Below, piece by piece: positions 18,303 to 28,023 of a DNA stretch of 64,000 nucleotides. How positions within the stretch are numbered: the stretch's first letter is position 1; every line of letters starts with the position of its first letter. The DNA is from Pedobacter jejuensis (GTDB lineage Bacteria; Bacteroidota; Bacteroidia; Sphingobacteriales; Sphingobacteriaceae): positions 203,064-267,063 of the forward strand of contig NZ_RBEE01000044.1 of assembly GCF_003725795.1 (NCBI RefSeq). Reading direction: 5' to 3'. The translations under genes were made by a program, and so were the position numbers. Under the pieces are notes generated by a model. It was not told the origin of the DNA. It searched no databases and was given only the letters and a program-made list of their open reading frames with translations.

Positions 18303-19052
18303 ATGAATTTGAACTGTATTGTTGTTGATGATGAGCCTTTAGCGCTTGATATTTTGGAAGATTACATATCTAAAGTACCCTTTTTAACAATGGTTAAAAG
18401 ATGCGAAAATCCGATAGAAGCTTTACAAATTGTTCAGGGTGGCGGTATCGATTTGGTGTTTTTAGATATACAGATGCCAGAATTAACCGGAATACAGTTT
18501 TTAAAAATTGCAGGGAACAAATGCAATTATATTTTAACCACGGCTTATCCTCAATATGCCCTGGAAAGTTATGATTTAAATGTATCTGACTATTTGTTAA
18601 AACCCATTGCATTCGACCGTTTTTACAAAGCTGTGGAGAAAGTTCACAACCAAACTAAACCAGCCGATGCAGCTCCACCACAAATACAGCCTTTAGTTAC
18701 CGCTGCCCCATTTTCTGGTTCTCCAAACCCCATTCAGGATTTTATTTTTGTTAAAACAGAGCATAAGATTCAAAAAATATACCTTCATGATGTTTTGTAT
18801 ATAGAAGGATTGAAAGATTACATTTCTATTTTTACTAAGGATGAGCGCATAATTACGCTTCAAAGTATGAAGAAAATGGAAGAAGCTTTACCTCAAAGTC
18901 AATTCATCAGAGTGCACAAATCTTACATTGTTGCGGTTGATAAAATTGAAAGCATAGAAAGAAGTCGAATCACAATAAACAAAAAAATTATACCAGTTGG
19001 TGATACCTATCGCGATGAATTTTTTAAAGTAATTGGCAATAAAAATATCTAG
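18303..19052 (+). CDS. LytTR family response regulator
   Basis: The 249-aa protein has a receiver domain (IVVDDEPLALDIL, phospho-Asp in LVFLDIQMPELTG, Lys in YLLKPIAFDRF) and a C-terminal LytTR DNA-binding domain (FIFVKTEHKIQKI, DVLYIEGLKDYISIF, FIRVHKSYIVAVDKIESI). A Pro/Ala-rich linker separates them. It forms a two-component system with the LytS-type kinase just upstream. LytTR proteins bind short direct repeats; targets here are unknown. The 3' end abuts the large tandem repeat array. Confidence 0.95.
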   Translation: MNLNCIVVDDEPLALDILEDYISKVPFLTMVKRCENPIEALQIVQGGGIDLVFLDIQMPELTGIQFLKIAGNKCNYILTTAYPQYALESYDLNVSDYLLKPIAFDRFYKAVEKVHNQTKPADAAPPQIQPLVTAAPFSGSPNPIQDFIFVKTEHKIQKIYLHDVLYIEGLKDYISIFTKDERIITLQSMKKMEEALPQSQFIRVHKSYIVAVDKIESIERSRITINKKIIPVGDTYRDEFFKVIGNKNI

Positions 19053-19055
19053 GGA

Positions 19056-20361
19056 TGGTGTTTCGCTGCGCTCCAGTCGAGATGGTGGAAAGTGCCCGAA
19101 AAGCAACTCACCTTTATTAAATAAACGTGATTGAAATGGAAAGCCCCAATTTTTCATTGGGCTTGTAATGGAAAGCAGGACTGAAAAATCAAAAGGATTA
19201 CTGAACCTACGTTTTCAGAGAAAAATAAAATTGCCACAGAAACACGGAAATCACAGAAGAAATGTGATTGTAACTCCGAAAATGGCCGAGAAATCTTTGC
19301 AATAAAAAACTATTGGCCAAAGATCTCTCTATTCCGCTGCGCTCCAATCGAGATGACGGGAATATATAACGTCATTTCGAGCGTAGCCGAGAAATCTTTG
19401 TAATTAGCCGTAAGTAAAGATTTTTATTCCGCTACGTTCCAATAGAGATGGTGGGAAGCGCCCGAAAAGCAACTTACCTTTGTTAAATAAACGTGATTGA
19501 AATGGAAAGCCCCAATTTTTCATTGGGCTTGCAATGGAAAGCAGGACTGAAACATCAAAAGGATTACTGAACCAACGTTTTCAAGGAAAAATAAAATTGC
19601 CACAGAAACACAGAAATCACAGAAGAAGTGTGATTGTAGCTCCGAAAATCGCCGAGAAATCTTTGTAATAAAAAACTATTGGTCAAAGATCTCTCTATTC
19701 CGCTGCGCTCCAATCGAGATGACGGGAATATATGACGTCATTTCGAGCGTAGCCGAGAAATCATTGTAATTGGCCATATTGAAGATTGTTGTACCGCTGC
19801 GCTCCAATCGATATGTTGGGAAGCGCCCGAAAAGCAACTTACCTTTGTTAAATAAACGTGATTGAAATGGAAAGCCCCAATTTTTCATTGGGCTTGTAAT
19901 GGAAAGCAGGACTGAAAAATCAAAAGGATTACTGAACCTACGTTTTCAGAGAAAAATAAAATTGCCACAGAAACACGGAAATCACAGAAGAAATGTGATT
20001 GTAACTCCGAAAATGGCCGAGAAATCTTTGCAATAAAAAACTATTGGTCAAAGATCTCTCTATTCCGCTGCGCTCCAATCGAGATGACGGGAGTATATGA
20101 CGTCATTTCGAGCGTAGCCGAGAAATCTTTGTAATTAGGCGTAAGTAAAGATTGTAGTATCGCTGCGCTCCAGTCGAGATGGTGGAAAGTGCCCGAAAAG
20201 CAACTTACCTTTGTTAAATAAACGTGATTGAAATGGAAAGCCCCAATTTTTCATTGGGCTTGCAATGGAAAGCAGGACTGAAACATCAAAAGGATTACTG
20301 AACCTACGTTTTCAGAGAAAAATAAAATTGCCATAGAAACACAGAAATCACAGAAGAAATT
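19056..20361. repeat. Tandem array of ~365-bp units (three full copies plus a partial fourth)
   Basis: The anchor GCCCGAAAAGCAACT begins at about 19094, 19460, 19824 and 20191, giving periods of 366, 364 and 367 bp; the fourth copy stops after about 170 bp. Each unit holds (a) an AGCCCAATG/CATTGGGCT hairpin with flank TTGTAATGGAAAGCAGGACTGA, (b) a CACAGAAACAC block, and (c) inverted ...CGAGCGTAGCCGAG / CGCTGCGCTCCAATCGAG segments. Copies differ by scattered substitutions. No convincing gene is inside; two look-alike minus frames starting MKNWGFPFQSRLFNKG are by-products of the repetition. Confidence 0.9.
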
Positions 20362-20387
20362 TATTAAAACAGGCTAAACTAATATGA

Positions 20388-20419
20388 TAAAAAAAATGGT
20401 CTGTGGAGACACAGACCAT
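20388..20419 (-). terminator. Terminator of the Dabb gene
   Basis: ATGGTCTGTG and CACAGACCAT form a perfect 10-bp stem with a GAGA loop; on the minus strand a run of seven T follows. It lies 11 bp after the Dabb stop. Confidence 0.9.
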
Positions 20420-20429
20420 GGCTTACCGA

Positions 20430-20726
20430 CTATTCTGCGTCGTAAATAATTACTTTCTCAAATAATTCTCTAAATTCATCAAGAAATGCTTTATGTAAAT
20501 CATGAACCTGATATAGATCATGTGCGGCTAAATCCTCAAAAAAGATAATTAAACTGAAAGTATAAGTAACATCAACAACAGCACGCTCAATTGGTGCAGG
20601 TTTACCAATGTGAAAAGTTTTAACAACTTCTATGTTTTCAAGGCTTTGTAAACCTTTATGAAATGCGCTTTTTTGTTCTTCGGTGGTATCAGCTTTTAGC
20701 CAAAATAAAACGTGGTGTGCTATCAT
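20430..20726 (-). CDS. Dabb (stress-responsive alpha/beta barrel) domain protein
   Basis: The 98-aa protein begins MIAHHVLFWLKADTTEEQ, the standard opening of Dabb proteins (VLFKLK followed by a helix), continues with the IGKPAPIER and DLAAHDLYQVHDLHKAF elements, and ends in a short strand. Dabb domains are dimeric ferredoxin-like folds of uncertain function. It is a single-gene unit with its own strong terminator, next to the tandem repeat array. Length is typical for the family. Confidence 0.88.
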   Translation of the reverse strand: MIAHHVLFWLKADTTEEQKSAFHKGLQSLENIEVVKTFHIGKPAPIERAVVDVTYTFSLIIFFEDLAAHDLYQVHDLHKAFLDEFRELFEKVIIYDAE

Positions 20727-20795
20727 TAATTTAATTTTTTTCCAAATATACTAAATGCAACGATCCACCTGTTTCTAATTGTAAAACTTAATGAA

Positions 20796-21587
20796 TTAAA
20801 GTTTAGAAGGAGTGATGCCATAAGCTTTTTTAAAAGCGAAAGAAAAGTGCGAAAAATCTTTAAAACCAACTTCCATATATACGTCTGATGATTTCCATCC
20901 TTTCTCCTTTAAAAGGTAATGTGCATCTTCCAATCTTTTTTGCTGTATCCACCGATTGGGTGAAGTTCCATAAATCTTTTCGAAATCTCTTTTAAAGGTT
21001 GCCAAGCTCCTTCCTGTGAGGTATGCAAAACGATTTATATCTACATTAAATTTGTAATGCTCATTCATGTAAGCTTCCAAATCAATTTTCCCTGGCTCCG
21101 TAAAATCGAATAAAATATTTTTTAGCTCAGGGTTGGTTTGCAACAAAATCAAAATTGCCTCTTTAACTTTTAAATTGGTAAGAGATTTATCGTTTGCATT
21201 ATCTAAGTAAGGTTTAAGCGATTCAATATAATTAAGCAACAACCTTTTAGGTTCTAACTTTAAACCTAAAATGTTACCATCAGGTTTTAGTGAATGTAAA
21301 TCGTATTCCGCACTTACCGACTTCAAAGTATCTTGATCAAAAATTATTGAAATGGATTTGTATTCACCACCTTGCGGAGGATATTTTGTGTACTTCGCCA
21401 ATTGATTTCTCCTAAAAAACCGGAACTCACCATCACCAAAAATAAATTTTTGCCCACCGATAAATGTTTCTGATGAACCAGAAATAACGTAGCCAAAAGT
21501 ATGGTTAGGAATAAAATGTTCGCCCTCACTACTTTTTTTATGATAACATGAATACAGTATTCCGGTTTTATTTTTAAGGCTTGCCAT
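20796..21587 (-). CDS. AraC family transcriptional regulator
   Basis: The 263-aa protein has an N-terminal cupin-like sensing half (GSSETFIGGQKFIFGDGEFRFF) and a C-terminal AraC double helix-turn-helix: FAYLTGRSLATFKRDFEKIYGTSPNRWIQQKRLEDAHYLL and DVYMEVGFKDFSHFSFAFKKAYGITPS. Effector unknown. It lies next to, and co-directional with, a short-chain dehydrogenase gene, a common arrangement in which the regulator and the oxidoreductase share a stimulus. Confidence 0.92.
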   Translation of the reverse strand: MASLKNKTGILYSCYHKKSSEGEHFIPNHTFGYVISGSSETFIGGQKFIFGDGEFRFFRRNQLAKYTKYPPQGGEYKSISIIFDQDTLKSVSAEYDLHSLKPDGNILGLKLEPKRLLLNYIESLKPYLDNANDKSLTNLKVKEAILILLQTNPELKNILFDFTEPGKIDLEAYMNEHYKFNVDINRFAYLTGRSLATFKRDFEKIYGTSPNRWIQQKRLEDAHYLLKEKGWKSSDVYMEVGFKDFSHFSFAFKKAYGITPSKL

Positions 21588-21675
21588 AGTATAAATTTAG
21601 CGTAAAGATTTTAGTGATTGAAAAATAAAATGAATTAGAGGCGAATGTTTATCAACCTCTAATTCAAAATAATAT

Positions 21676-22551
21676 CTATTTTTTAGTGAAGCTTTTTCCT
21701 AATTCTGTATCCAGGAAATTAGTAGATTCATCATGATCGGTAGATAAGCTTACCTCCATCCATTTTTCCATTTCAGTGGCTCTTGCCTCATCTGCAAATT
21801 TTAACATACCAATTGCTTCGCTACCTAAAACCAAATGCATTGGCGGCTGTGGATGTTTGGCTAAATCCACAATAACTTTTGCAGCCTTTTCAGGATCGCC
21901 GGTTGGAACAAAATTTCCATTCTGAAAGAAGTCGCTTCGAAGATCTACCAATTTATAACCTTCAACTTTTGGCGCATAGGTCATAGATTCTCCTGCCCAA
22001 TCGGTACGAAAACCACCTGGTTCTACGCTGGTTACTAAAATACCTAAGTCGGCTACTTCTTTTGCTTAAGATTCGGTGAAGCCGCTTAAGCCGAATTTTG
22101 CTGCCTGATAAATACTTACCGCAGCATTACCAACGCGACCACCGACTGATGAAATTTGTAAAATACGACCAGAGCGTTGTTTGCGCATGTAAGGTAACAC
22201 GGCACGAGTAATTTCTATTGGCGCATACAAATTTGTTTCTAGTTGACTGCGAACTTGCTCATCTGTAAATGCTTCTGCAGCGCCAACAATCCCGAAGCCG
22301 GCGTTATTTACTAAAACATCAATTTTGCCGAAATGGGCTACCGCAGTTTTAACGGCTGAATGAACCTGTGGGTAGTCTGTAACATCAAGCTGAATTGGCA
22401 AAACCTGATTTGGATATTTTTCTTCCAAATCTTTTAGTGCATTAATATTTCTTGCTGTAGCGGCAACTTTGTCTCCTTTTGCTAAAACCGCCTCTGTAAT
22501 GTTTCTTCCCAAACCGCGGGAACTTCCTGTAATAAACCAAACTTTTTCCAT
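21676..22551 (-). pseudogene. Short-chain dehydrogenase/reductase, interrupted by one in-frame stop
   Basis: The frame opens with the NAD(P) motif VWFITGSSRGLGRNI and contains LVNNAGFG, the catalytic Ser (ISSVGG) and YQAAK. At 22066-22068 a TAA codon interrupts GFTES-AKEVADLG, where SDR relatives usually carry Leu (TTA would differ by one base). The same frame continues to 21676 with VEPGGFRTDWAG and a normal C-terminus. So a roughly 290-aa oxidoreductase is broken by a single nonsense change, or the base is a sequencing error. The substrate is unknown. Confidence 0.85.
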
Positions 22552-22697
22552 TTTCTTTATTTTTTTGTTAGGTCAAAGTTATGGTGAAGATGAAGCAGCA
22601 GTTTTGTTATAAAGCTCAATTTAATGTGTTAAAAAGCTCATGCATCCAGCCGAACTATTTCCTTATTTAAATGTTAATTACATATAAAATTAATGTT

Positions 22698-22892
22698 ATG
22701 GCTAAGGAAAAGAAAAAAGATAAGAAGAAAAAAGGTAAAAAAAAGGGCGGCAAAAAAAATAAACTAGGTGTAAAAAACTCGCTTGTAAATAATATTAATG
22801 CCAGAAAGAAGAAGGGAAAATCGAGATCGAAAAAGAAATCGAAAATTAGCAAAAAGGCTTATAAGAAAATGAAAGAAGGTTGGAAAAAGTAG
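22698..22892 (+). CDS. Small lysine-rich basic protein
   Basis: From the ATG at 22698 (MAKEKKKDKKKKG) the product is 64 aa, more than 40 percent Lys with Gly and Arg, and ends KAYKKMKEGWKK. It has no hydrophobic core in its first half, like histone-tail or ribosome-associated peptides. The Gly-containing KLGVKNSLVNNINARKKKG segment is less biased and suggests a real gene. The opposite-strand frame is a Phe-rich shadow. Nucleic-acid binding is plausible from charge only. It is isolated between two minus-strand genes. Confidence 0.55.
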   Translation: MAKEKKKDKKKKGKKKGGKKNKLGVKNSLVNNINARKKKGKSRSKKKSKISKKAYKKMKEGWKK

Positions 22893-22902
22893 GCGATTTA
22901 GT

Positions 22903-23457
22903 CTAAATCAAACCATCTAAAATCATAAGCTTGGTTTTTAAGATGGCAGCTACACTCATTGAATCGGTAATTTCACCTTTTAAAACCATTTGATAGGCTT
23001 CTTCAAACGGTAATTTTTTTACAACAAGTTGTTCTGTTTCTTCGGGCATTGCAATACCCTGAATTAAGTTTGTTGCAATGTAAATGATGCTCAGTTCATC
23101 GCTAACAGAATTTGATAAATGCATGCGCTGAATCTCTAATCAATTTTCAGCGCTCAAACCGGTTTCTTCCAGAAGTTCTCGTCTTGCACTATCTAATGGA
23201 TCGGAACCTAAAGGACCTCCACCCTCAGGAATTTCCCAGCTATAAGCTTTTAGTGGGTAACGATATTGCCCAACCAACCAGGTGTTGTAATTTTCATCCA
23301 GAGGCAAAATCCCAATCGCTAAATTTTTAAAATGAACTTCACCATATATCCCATCTCCCCCAGATGGATTTATAACCTGATGCTCAGTTAATTGAATCCA
23401 ATTGTTATCGTATTTAATTTCGCTATGAAGCGTTTGCCAGGGATTGGTTTCTTCCAT
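22903..23457 (-). pseudogene. NUDIX hydrolase (ADP-ribose pyrophosphatase-like), interrupted by one in-frame stop
   Basis: The 5' part carries the NUDIX box region SWEIPEGGGPLGSDPLDSAR then RELLEETGL. At 23140-23142 a TGA stops translation after GLSAEN; the same frame continues LEIQRMHLSNSVSDE to a normal end at 22903. TGG (Trp) at that spot would fit relatives, so a single G-to-A change is the simplest explanation, or an assembly error. The first Glu of the box reads as Ser here. The intact enzyme would hydrolyse nucleoside diphosphate derivatives in the cytoplasm. Confidence 0.85.
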
Positions 23458-23574
23458 AACGCAAGTTAGAAAATTAGCTATTAGAATGAAGCATTTATCG
23501 ATTACGAAAACGAAATGCCTTTTGTGATTTTAATTACCACAAAAGACATAAAGTTGTTAGATTATATGGATAAT

Positions 23575-26070
23575 TTAGAAAGAACCTTCATCTGGTCTGT
23601 TTTCCTGTTGTTGATCTTCTTTCTTCGCTTTCTTAACGTTATTGAATAATGTTTTACCAAAACGATAAGAAAAGGTTAGGTTACCCATTGTGCCTTGCAT
23701 ACGGCGTTGAAAATCAATATAAGTATTCGAACCTTCGGTAGTCATGCTCCAGGCACGGGTGTTGAAAATATCTCTAATGTTTAAGCTTAATGAAGCCTTT
23801 TTATTCGGGAAATCATATTTTGCACCACCGTCAATACCGTACATGGAGTTGCGTCTTCCTTGTGCCATAACTTCAGCAGCACGGTAATCGCCACGGAACT
23901 GGAATGATAAGTTTTTGATGGCAGAAATATTAGCCGTTAAATTTCCATTCCAACTGAAACCACTATTATCAACAATACCAAAAGCCGGTACACCATCAAT
24001 TTTACTTTGATACAAGTTAACGTTTGTAGTAAAGTTTAAAGCCTTTATTAAATCGAAACGACCAATTAACTCTACACCACTATTTATGGATCTGGTTAAG
24101 TTTTGAGGCGTAGTTGTAATAATACCAGCTGCATCAGGTTCTGTTCTCACCCTTTGAATTACATCATTGGTTTGACGGAAATATATACTTGATGTTAAGG
24201 TTACCTTTTTGAAATATTTACTATAACCCAATTCGAATGAATGTACATCTTCTGGCAATAAATTAGGATTACCAGCTCTATAATTTAGCGGATCTGATAC
24301 ATCTAAAAATGGATTGGTATCCCAAGGTCTTGGGCGGTTAACGCGACGAGTATAACTTAAATTTACCTGTTGTTCGCCTGATAATTTCTGCGTTAAAAAT
24401 ATACTTGGATATAATCTATTGTATTTAATTCTACCTAGTGTTGTATAAAGCACGTTTCCATTAAAACCCTGCAATTCTGTACTTAATTGTGCATTTTCTG
24501 CCCTTAAACCAATCTGATAACCAAAATCTTTAATTTGATTTTGATAGTTAAGGTATAAAGCGTGAACCTGATCTTTACTTTCAAAGTTATTGTTTAAGCG
24601 ATTGTTGCTAATGAAGATGTTAGAATTTCCAACCACCGAATCGGCCACCTGATTGTTATCACCTAAACGAATTTGGCTGCGGTAACCAGCCTCAATTTTA
24701 CCCGCTTTACCAACTGGCAAGGCATAATCGGCCTGTACATTATAATTTGTATTGTTACCTAAATTATTGGTGTGCTGAATCGAAGGACTGAGGTTAACCG
24801 CGTTTCCATTTTGGTTGTAAACCTGTGTATTGTAGGTTTGAAAGTTATTATTATCACCTTCAGAATAGCCAAAATTAAAAGTCAATTCTTCTTTTGGTTT
24901 TTTAAACTTTAAACTATAATCTAAATTCAAATCGAAACTGCTTCCATCGCCATTGTTGGTGTTATTTCTATTGCTTAAAGAAACTGGGTTTAATGCACTG
25001 TTTAATTGGTTAATGTTAATAAACTCGTCTCTATCATTTAAACGGCTATTAAAACCACCTGAAAGACTAATTACACTCCTATCAGATAAGTAATAATCTA
25101 ATCCTGCTTTCACATTGTGTCCTTTATCTAAAGAAGTAGAATTTGTATTCTGATTTGCAAAAGCAATAGAACTTAAGCTATTTAAATAGGTAATATCCTG
25201 ATAACCGCCACCTAAGCGATTGCCGTAACGATAGCTATAATTTCCGTAAAGATTAATTTTACTATTCTGGAAACTTAAATTGGTGTTTCCATTATAATTA
25301 TCTCTATTACCAGCAGTTAGAGCAACAGAGCCATTAAAACCTAACTTGGTATTTTTTTTAAGTACAATATTAATTATACCCGATTGGCCTTCAGCATCAT
25401 ATTTAGCCGATGGGTTGGTGATTAACTCAACGCTTTCTATCGAACTTGCAGGTATTGAAGCCAGAATTTGAGCAACATTACCACCAGCGATTAAAGAAGG
25501 TTTTCCATCGATTAAAACTCTAACACCAGATGAACCGCGTAAACTAACGTTTCCATCAATATCGGTTTGTACAGAAGGTACATTGGCCAATAAATCTGTA
25601 GCCGAGCCACCTTCACTTACCAAACTTTGGTCAACCGAGAAAACCTTTTTATCAATGCCCATTTGCATAGCTGCTTTTTGGGCCGTTACTGTAACATCTT
25701 TTAGTACGTTACCAGCTGCGGTGTTCATTTTAATTTCGCCAAAGGCTAAAGTTCCGGTAGTTGCAGTAATTACAACATTATCTCTCACCATGGTTTGATA
25801 GCCAACGAAACTAATTTTAAAAGTAAATGTTCCGGCAGGCAAATCGCTCATGGTAAAAGCGCCGTTCATATCCGTTTGAGCTATTTTTACATTGGCTTTG
25901 GTAGCCTTATCAAGTAAAACGGCTGTTGCGAAGGGAATAGTTTCCTGGGTTTTGGCATCTTTTAATATACCAGTTATTTTGGCTTTACCGCCAGTTTGTG
26001 CAAATAAACCTAAAGAAAGAAAAAGTAAGAACGTAGTGATTTGTATTGTTTTTGATTGTAAAAGTCTCAT
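23575..26070 (-). CDS. TonB-dependent outer-membrane receptor, OMP_b-brl_3 type
   Basis: The 831-aa protein has a signal peptide (ending GLFAQ), a carboxypeptidase-regulatory-like domain (ITGILKDAKTQETIPFATAVLL), a plug (SVPSVQTDIDGNVSLRGSSGVRVLIDGKP, then SSIESVELITNPSAKYDAEG) and a long beta-barrel rich in aromatic and Asn residues ending in GNLTFSYRFGKTLFNN. It lacks the canonical C-terminal aromatic and has a Lys/Gln-rich tail (KAKKEDQQQENRP). It should import a ligand across the outer membrane using TonB energy. No SusD partner is nearby, so it is not a glycan-utilisation pair. Confidence 0.93.
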   Translation of the reverse strand: MRLLQSKTIQITTFLLFLSLGLFAQTGGKAKITGILKDAKTQETIPFATAVLLDKATKANVKIAQTDMNGAFTMSDLPAGTFTFKISFVGYQTMVRDNVVITATTGTLAFGEIKMNTAAGNVLKDVTVTAQKAAMQMGIDKKVFSVDQSLVSEGGSATDLLANVPSVQTDIDGNVSLRGSSGVRVLIDGKPSLIAGGNVAQILASIPASSIESVELITNPSAKYDAEGQSGIINIVLKKNTKLGFNGSVALTAGNRDNYNGNTNLSFQNSKINLYGNYSYRYGNRLGGGYQDITYLNSLSSIAFANQNTNSTSLDKGHNVKAGLDYYLSDRSVISLSGGFNSRLNDRDEFININQLNSALNPVSLSNRNNTNNGDGSSFDLNLDYSLKFKKPKEELTFNFGYSEGDNNNFQTYNTQVYNQNGNAVNLSPSIQHTNNLGNNTNYNVQADYALPVGKAGKIEAGYRSQIRLGDNNQVADSVVGNSNIFISNNRLNNNFESKDQVHALYLNYQNQIKDFGYQIGLRAENAQLSTELQGFNGNVLYTTLGRIKYNRLYPSIFLTQKLSGEQQVNLSYTRRVNRPRPWDTNPFLDVSDPLNYRAGNPNLLPEDVHSFELGYSKYFKKVTLTSSIYFRQTNDVIQRVRTEPDAAGIITTTPQNLTRSINSGVELIGRFDLIKALNFTTNVNLYQSKIDGVPAFGIVDNSGFSWNGNLTANISAIKNLSFQFRGDYRAAEVMAQGRRNSMYGIDGGAKYDFPNKKASLSLNIRDIFNTRAWSMTTEGSNTYIDFQRRMQGTMGNLTFSYRFGKTLFNNVKKAKKEDQQQENRPDEGSF

Positions 26071-26251
26071 TAAATTTAAAAAGTTTTATAGTTTTCGTAA
26101 AGAGTGACAAAGAAACGGCAACTAAGTTTAATGTAAGTGCCGTAACTATTTTATTACAGCGGTTTAACAGTAATATTTTTGTGGTTTTTCTAGCTCAATT
26201 TTGCCTGTTTTAGGTGGAAGGTTTTTTAATAAGAATCAAACAATATTACAA

Positions 26252-26279
26252 TTGAACAATTATGAAAATGCTACTTTTG
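26252..26279 (+). promoter_or_regulatory. Bacteroidota-type promoter upstream of the dehydrogenase gene
   Basis: TACTTTTG at 26272-26279 matches the -7 consensus TAnnTTTG, with a TTG at 26252-26254 about 17 nt upstream as the -33 element. The start codon is at 26287, so the leader would be very short. Confidence 0.4.
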
Positions 26280-26286
26280 CCTTACC

Positions 26287-27210
26287 ATGATTAAGAAAAT
26301 ATTAATTGTTGATGATTTGCATCCTGCTTTTAAAGAAGAAGCAATAAAATTGGGCTACCATGTAGATGATGAACCAAGAATTACACGCGAAGAAACTTTA
26401 AACCGAATTGCAGATTATGAAGGAATTGCGGTTAGAACAAAGTTTAAAATTGACGCTGAAATTTTCGCCGCAGCAAGTAATTTGAAATTTGTTGCTCGTG
26501 CAGGTGCAGGCTTAGATAACATTGATGAGAAAATTGCCTTAGAGCGAAACATTAAACTCCTTAATGCACCAGAAGGGAATTGCGATGCCGTTGGCGAACA
26601 TGCAACTGGCTTACTTTTATCTTTGATGAATAATTTCCGCAGGGCGGATATAGAAATTAGAAACGGTATTTGGGATAGGGAAGGCAGCCGTGGTTACGAG
26701 CTAAAAGGTAAAAAAGTTGGTATAATCGGCTATGGTTTCATGGGACAAAGTTTCGCCAGAAAGCTTGCAGGTTTTGAGGTTGATGTGATGGCTTACGATA
26801 AATATAAAACTGGTTTTAGTGATGCCTTTGCCCGGGAAGTAAGCATGGAAGAAATTGTGAAGCACAGCGATGTGTTGAGTTTACACATTCCCTTAACTAC
26901 AGAAACTAAACAGATGGTTGATGATGAATATTTCTTTCATTTTAAAAAACCATTATTCTTTGTCAATACAGCGAGAGGTGAAATTGTGAATACGAGAGCG
27001 GTGCTGAACAATTTAAAATCAGGTAAAATTTTGGGTGCAGGTTTAGATGTTCTGGAAACTGAAAAATTCCCTGCCTTAAGCGAACAAAGCTGGTATGAGG
27101 AATTAAAGGCAAACGATAAAGTTATATTAACCCCACATGTTGGCGGCTGGACATTGGATTCTTACCGAAAAATTTCGGAAGTGTTGGCTGAAAAACTGAA
27201 GGCTTTGTAA
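26287..27210 (+). CDS. D-2-hydroxyacid dehydrogenase, NAD-binding (phosphoglycerate dehydrogenase-like)
   Basis: The 307-aa protein has the family motifs: ARAGAGLDNID near residue 77, the Rossmann signature VGIIGYGFMGQSFARKL near 143, VLSLHIPLTTET near 198, and catalytic Arg/Glu/His in FFVNTARGEIVNT, GLDVLE and LTPHVGGWT. It oxidises or reduces a 2-hydroxy/2-oxo acid in the cytoplasm. There is no C-terminal ACT domain, so it is not a canonical feedback-regulated SerA. Adjacent genes give no clue to the substrate. Confidence 0.9.
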   Translation: MIKKILIVDDLHPAFKEEAIKLGYHVDDEPRITREETLNRIADYEGIAVRTKFKIDAEIFAAASNLKFVARAGAGLDNIDEKIALERNIKLLNAPEGNCDAVGEHATGLLLSLMNNFRRADIEIRNGIWDREGSRGYELKGKKVGIIGYGFMGQSFARKLAGFEVDVMAYDKYKTGFSDAFAREVSMEEIVKHSDVLSLHIPLTTETKQMVDDEYFFHFKKPLFFVNTARGEIVNTRAVLNNLKSGKILGAGLDVLETEKFPALSEQSWYEELKANDKVILTPHVGGWTLDSYRKISEVLAEKLKAL

Positions 27211-27213
27211 GCG

Positions 27214-27675
27214 TTATTTCTTCCAGATAATTTTCACGGCCGACATTTTTTCGTTTTTCAACCTAATTTCAGGGTAAACCAGGAAACCATTTTTCAAATA
27301 AAACTTTAAGGGAGATTTATAGATTTCACCGTTTTGCTTTATAGCATCTTCTTTATCGATAACCCAGGCATTTAAAACGGTTTCACTTTCTTTTAGTGCA
27401 TTTAATAGCGCTGTTCCTTTACCTTGCTCATGGATTTTTTCATCCAGAATTATGGCAAACCATTTTTCGTTATCTCTAATAAATTTGCAAGCCCAAGCTA
27501 ATATTTCGCCATTTTCATTTTCTAGTAGATAATGAATTGGTTGTGATAAAGTTGCCAAATAATCGTCAAAACCTTGTGCATCAGAAAAGTTTAATGGTTT
27601 TGGATATTCATTATTCCAAATCGTGGAGATTTGGGTTTTTTGGGTTGGGGTTAGCGAGGTTATGTGAAGGAGCAT
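27214..27675 (-). CDS. GNAT family N-acetyltransferase
   Basis: The 153-aa product has the acetyl-CoA binding pattern EKWFAIILDEKIHEQGKGTALLNALKE (the QGKGTAL loop replaces the usual RGxGxG) and a C-terminal NGEIYKSPLKFYLKNGFLVYPEIR block. The substrate is unknown. It is convergent with the dehydrogenase gene, 3 bp away. The toxin-antitoxin locus lies 17 bp upstream on the same strand, but there is no evidence that it is itself a GNAT toxin. Confidence 0.75.
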   Translation of the reverse strand: MLLHITSLTPTQKTQISTIWNNEYPKPLNFSDAQGFDDYLATLSQPIHYLLENENGEILAWACKFIRDNEKWFAIILDEKIHEQGKGTALLNALKESETVLNAWVIDKEDAIKQNGEIYKSPLKFYLKNGFLVYPEIRLKNEKMSAVKIIWKK

Positions 27676-27692
27676 AGGGCTTTCCTTGACTT

Positions 27693-28019
27693 TCAGATAA
27701 GTTTAACAAAGTTGTCTTCAAGTTTTACATTAAAATTGATCTCTGCCTTTAATGCTTTAAAAACTTTTAAAATGGTGTCAATTGTGGCACTATTAGCACT
27801 ACTTTCAAGTTTAGAAATTTGAGCTTTTTGTACTCCAATAAGTTTACCAAGTTCTTCTTGCGTTAGATGGCGCTCCTGTCTTGCAGATTTAATCATCTTT
27901 CCTAAAACATCCATACGGAGTTCATACTCATATTCGTCACGATTGGTTGTACCGATTTCACCAATATACTTGTCCTTCATTTCGGTTAGCGAATATGTTT
28001 TAAACTTTTTAGTTTCCAT
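27693..28019 (-). CDS. HigA-type antitoxin, XRE helix-turn-helix
   Basis: The 108-aa protein has a clear XRE domain (LGKMIKSARQERHLTQEELGKLIGVQKAQISKLESS) in its central part and an N-terminal extension, the layout of HigA-like antitoxins that neutralise RelE-fold toxins. The toxin-like gene ends 4 bp upstream, giving toxin-first order. It should also repress its promoter; a perfect palindrome is present at 28404-28421. The antitoxin reads intact even though the toxin does not. Confidence 0.88.
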   Translation of the reverse strand: METKKFKTYSLTEMKDKYIGEIGTTNRDEYEYELRMDVLGKMIKSARQERHLTQEELGKLIGVQKAQISKLESSANSATIDTILKVFKALKAEINFNVKLEDNFVKLI

Positions 28020-28023
28020 ATAA

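Noticed and set aside
18888..19888. Two minus-strand frames with the same start (MKNWGFPFQSRLFNKG) at 18888-19157 and 19676-19888
   Set aside because: They fall in the tandem repeat array (and one overlaps the LytTR gene end), so the shared protein start merely mirrors the repeated DNA.
19056..20361. CRISPR array or rRNA spacer
   Set aside because: Units are ~365 bp, tandem, nearly identical throughout, with no unique spacers and no rRNA sequence.
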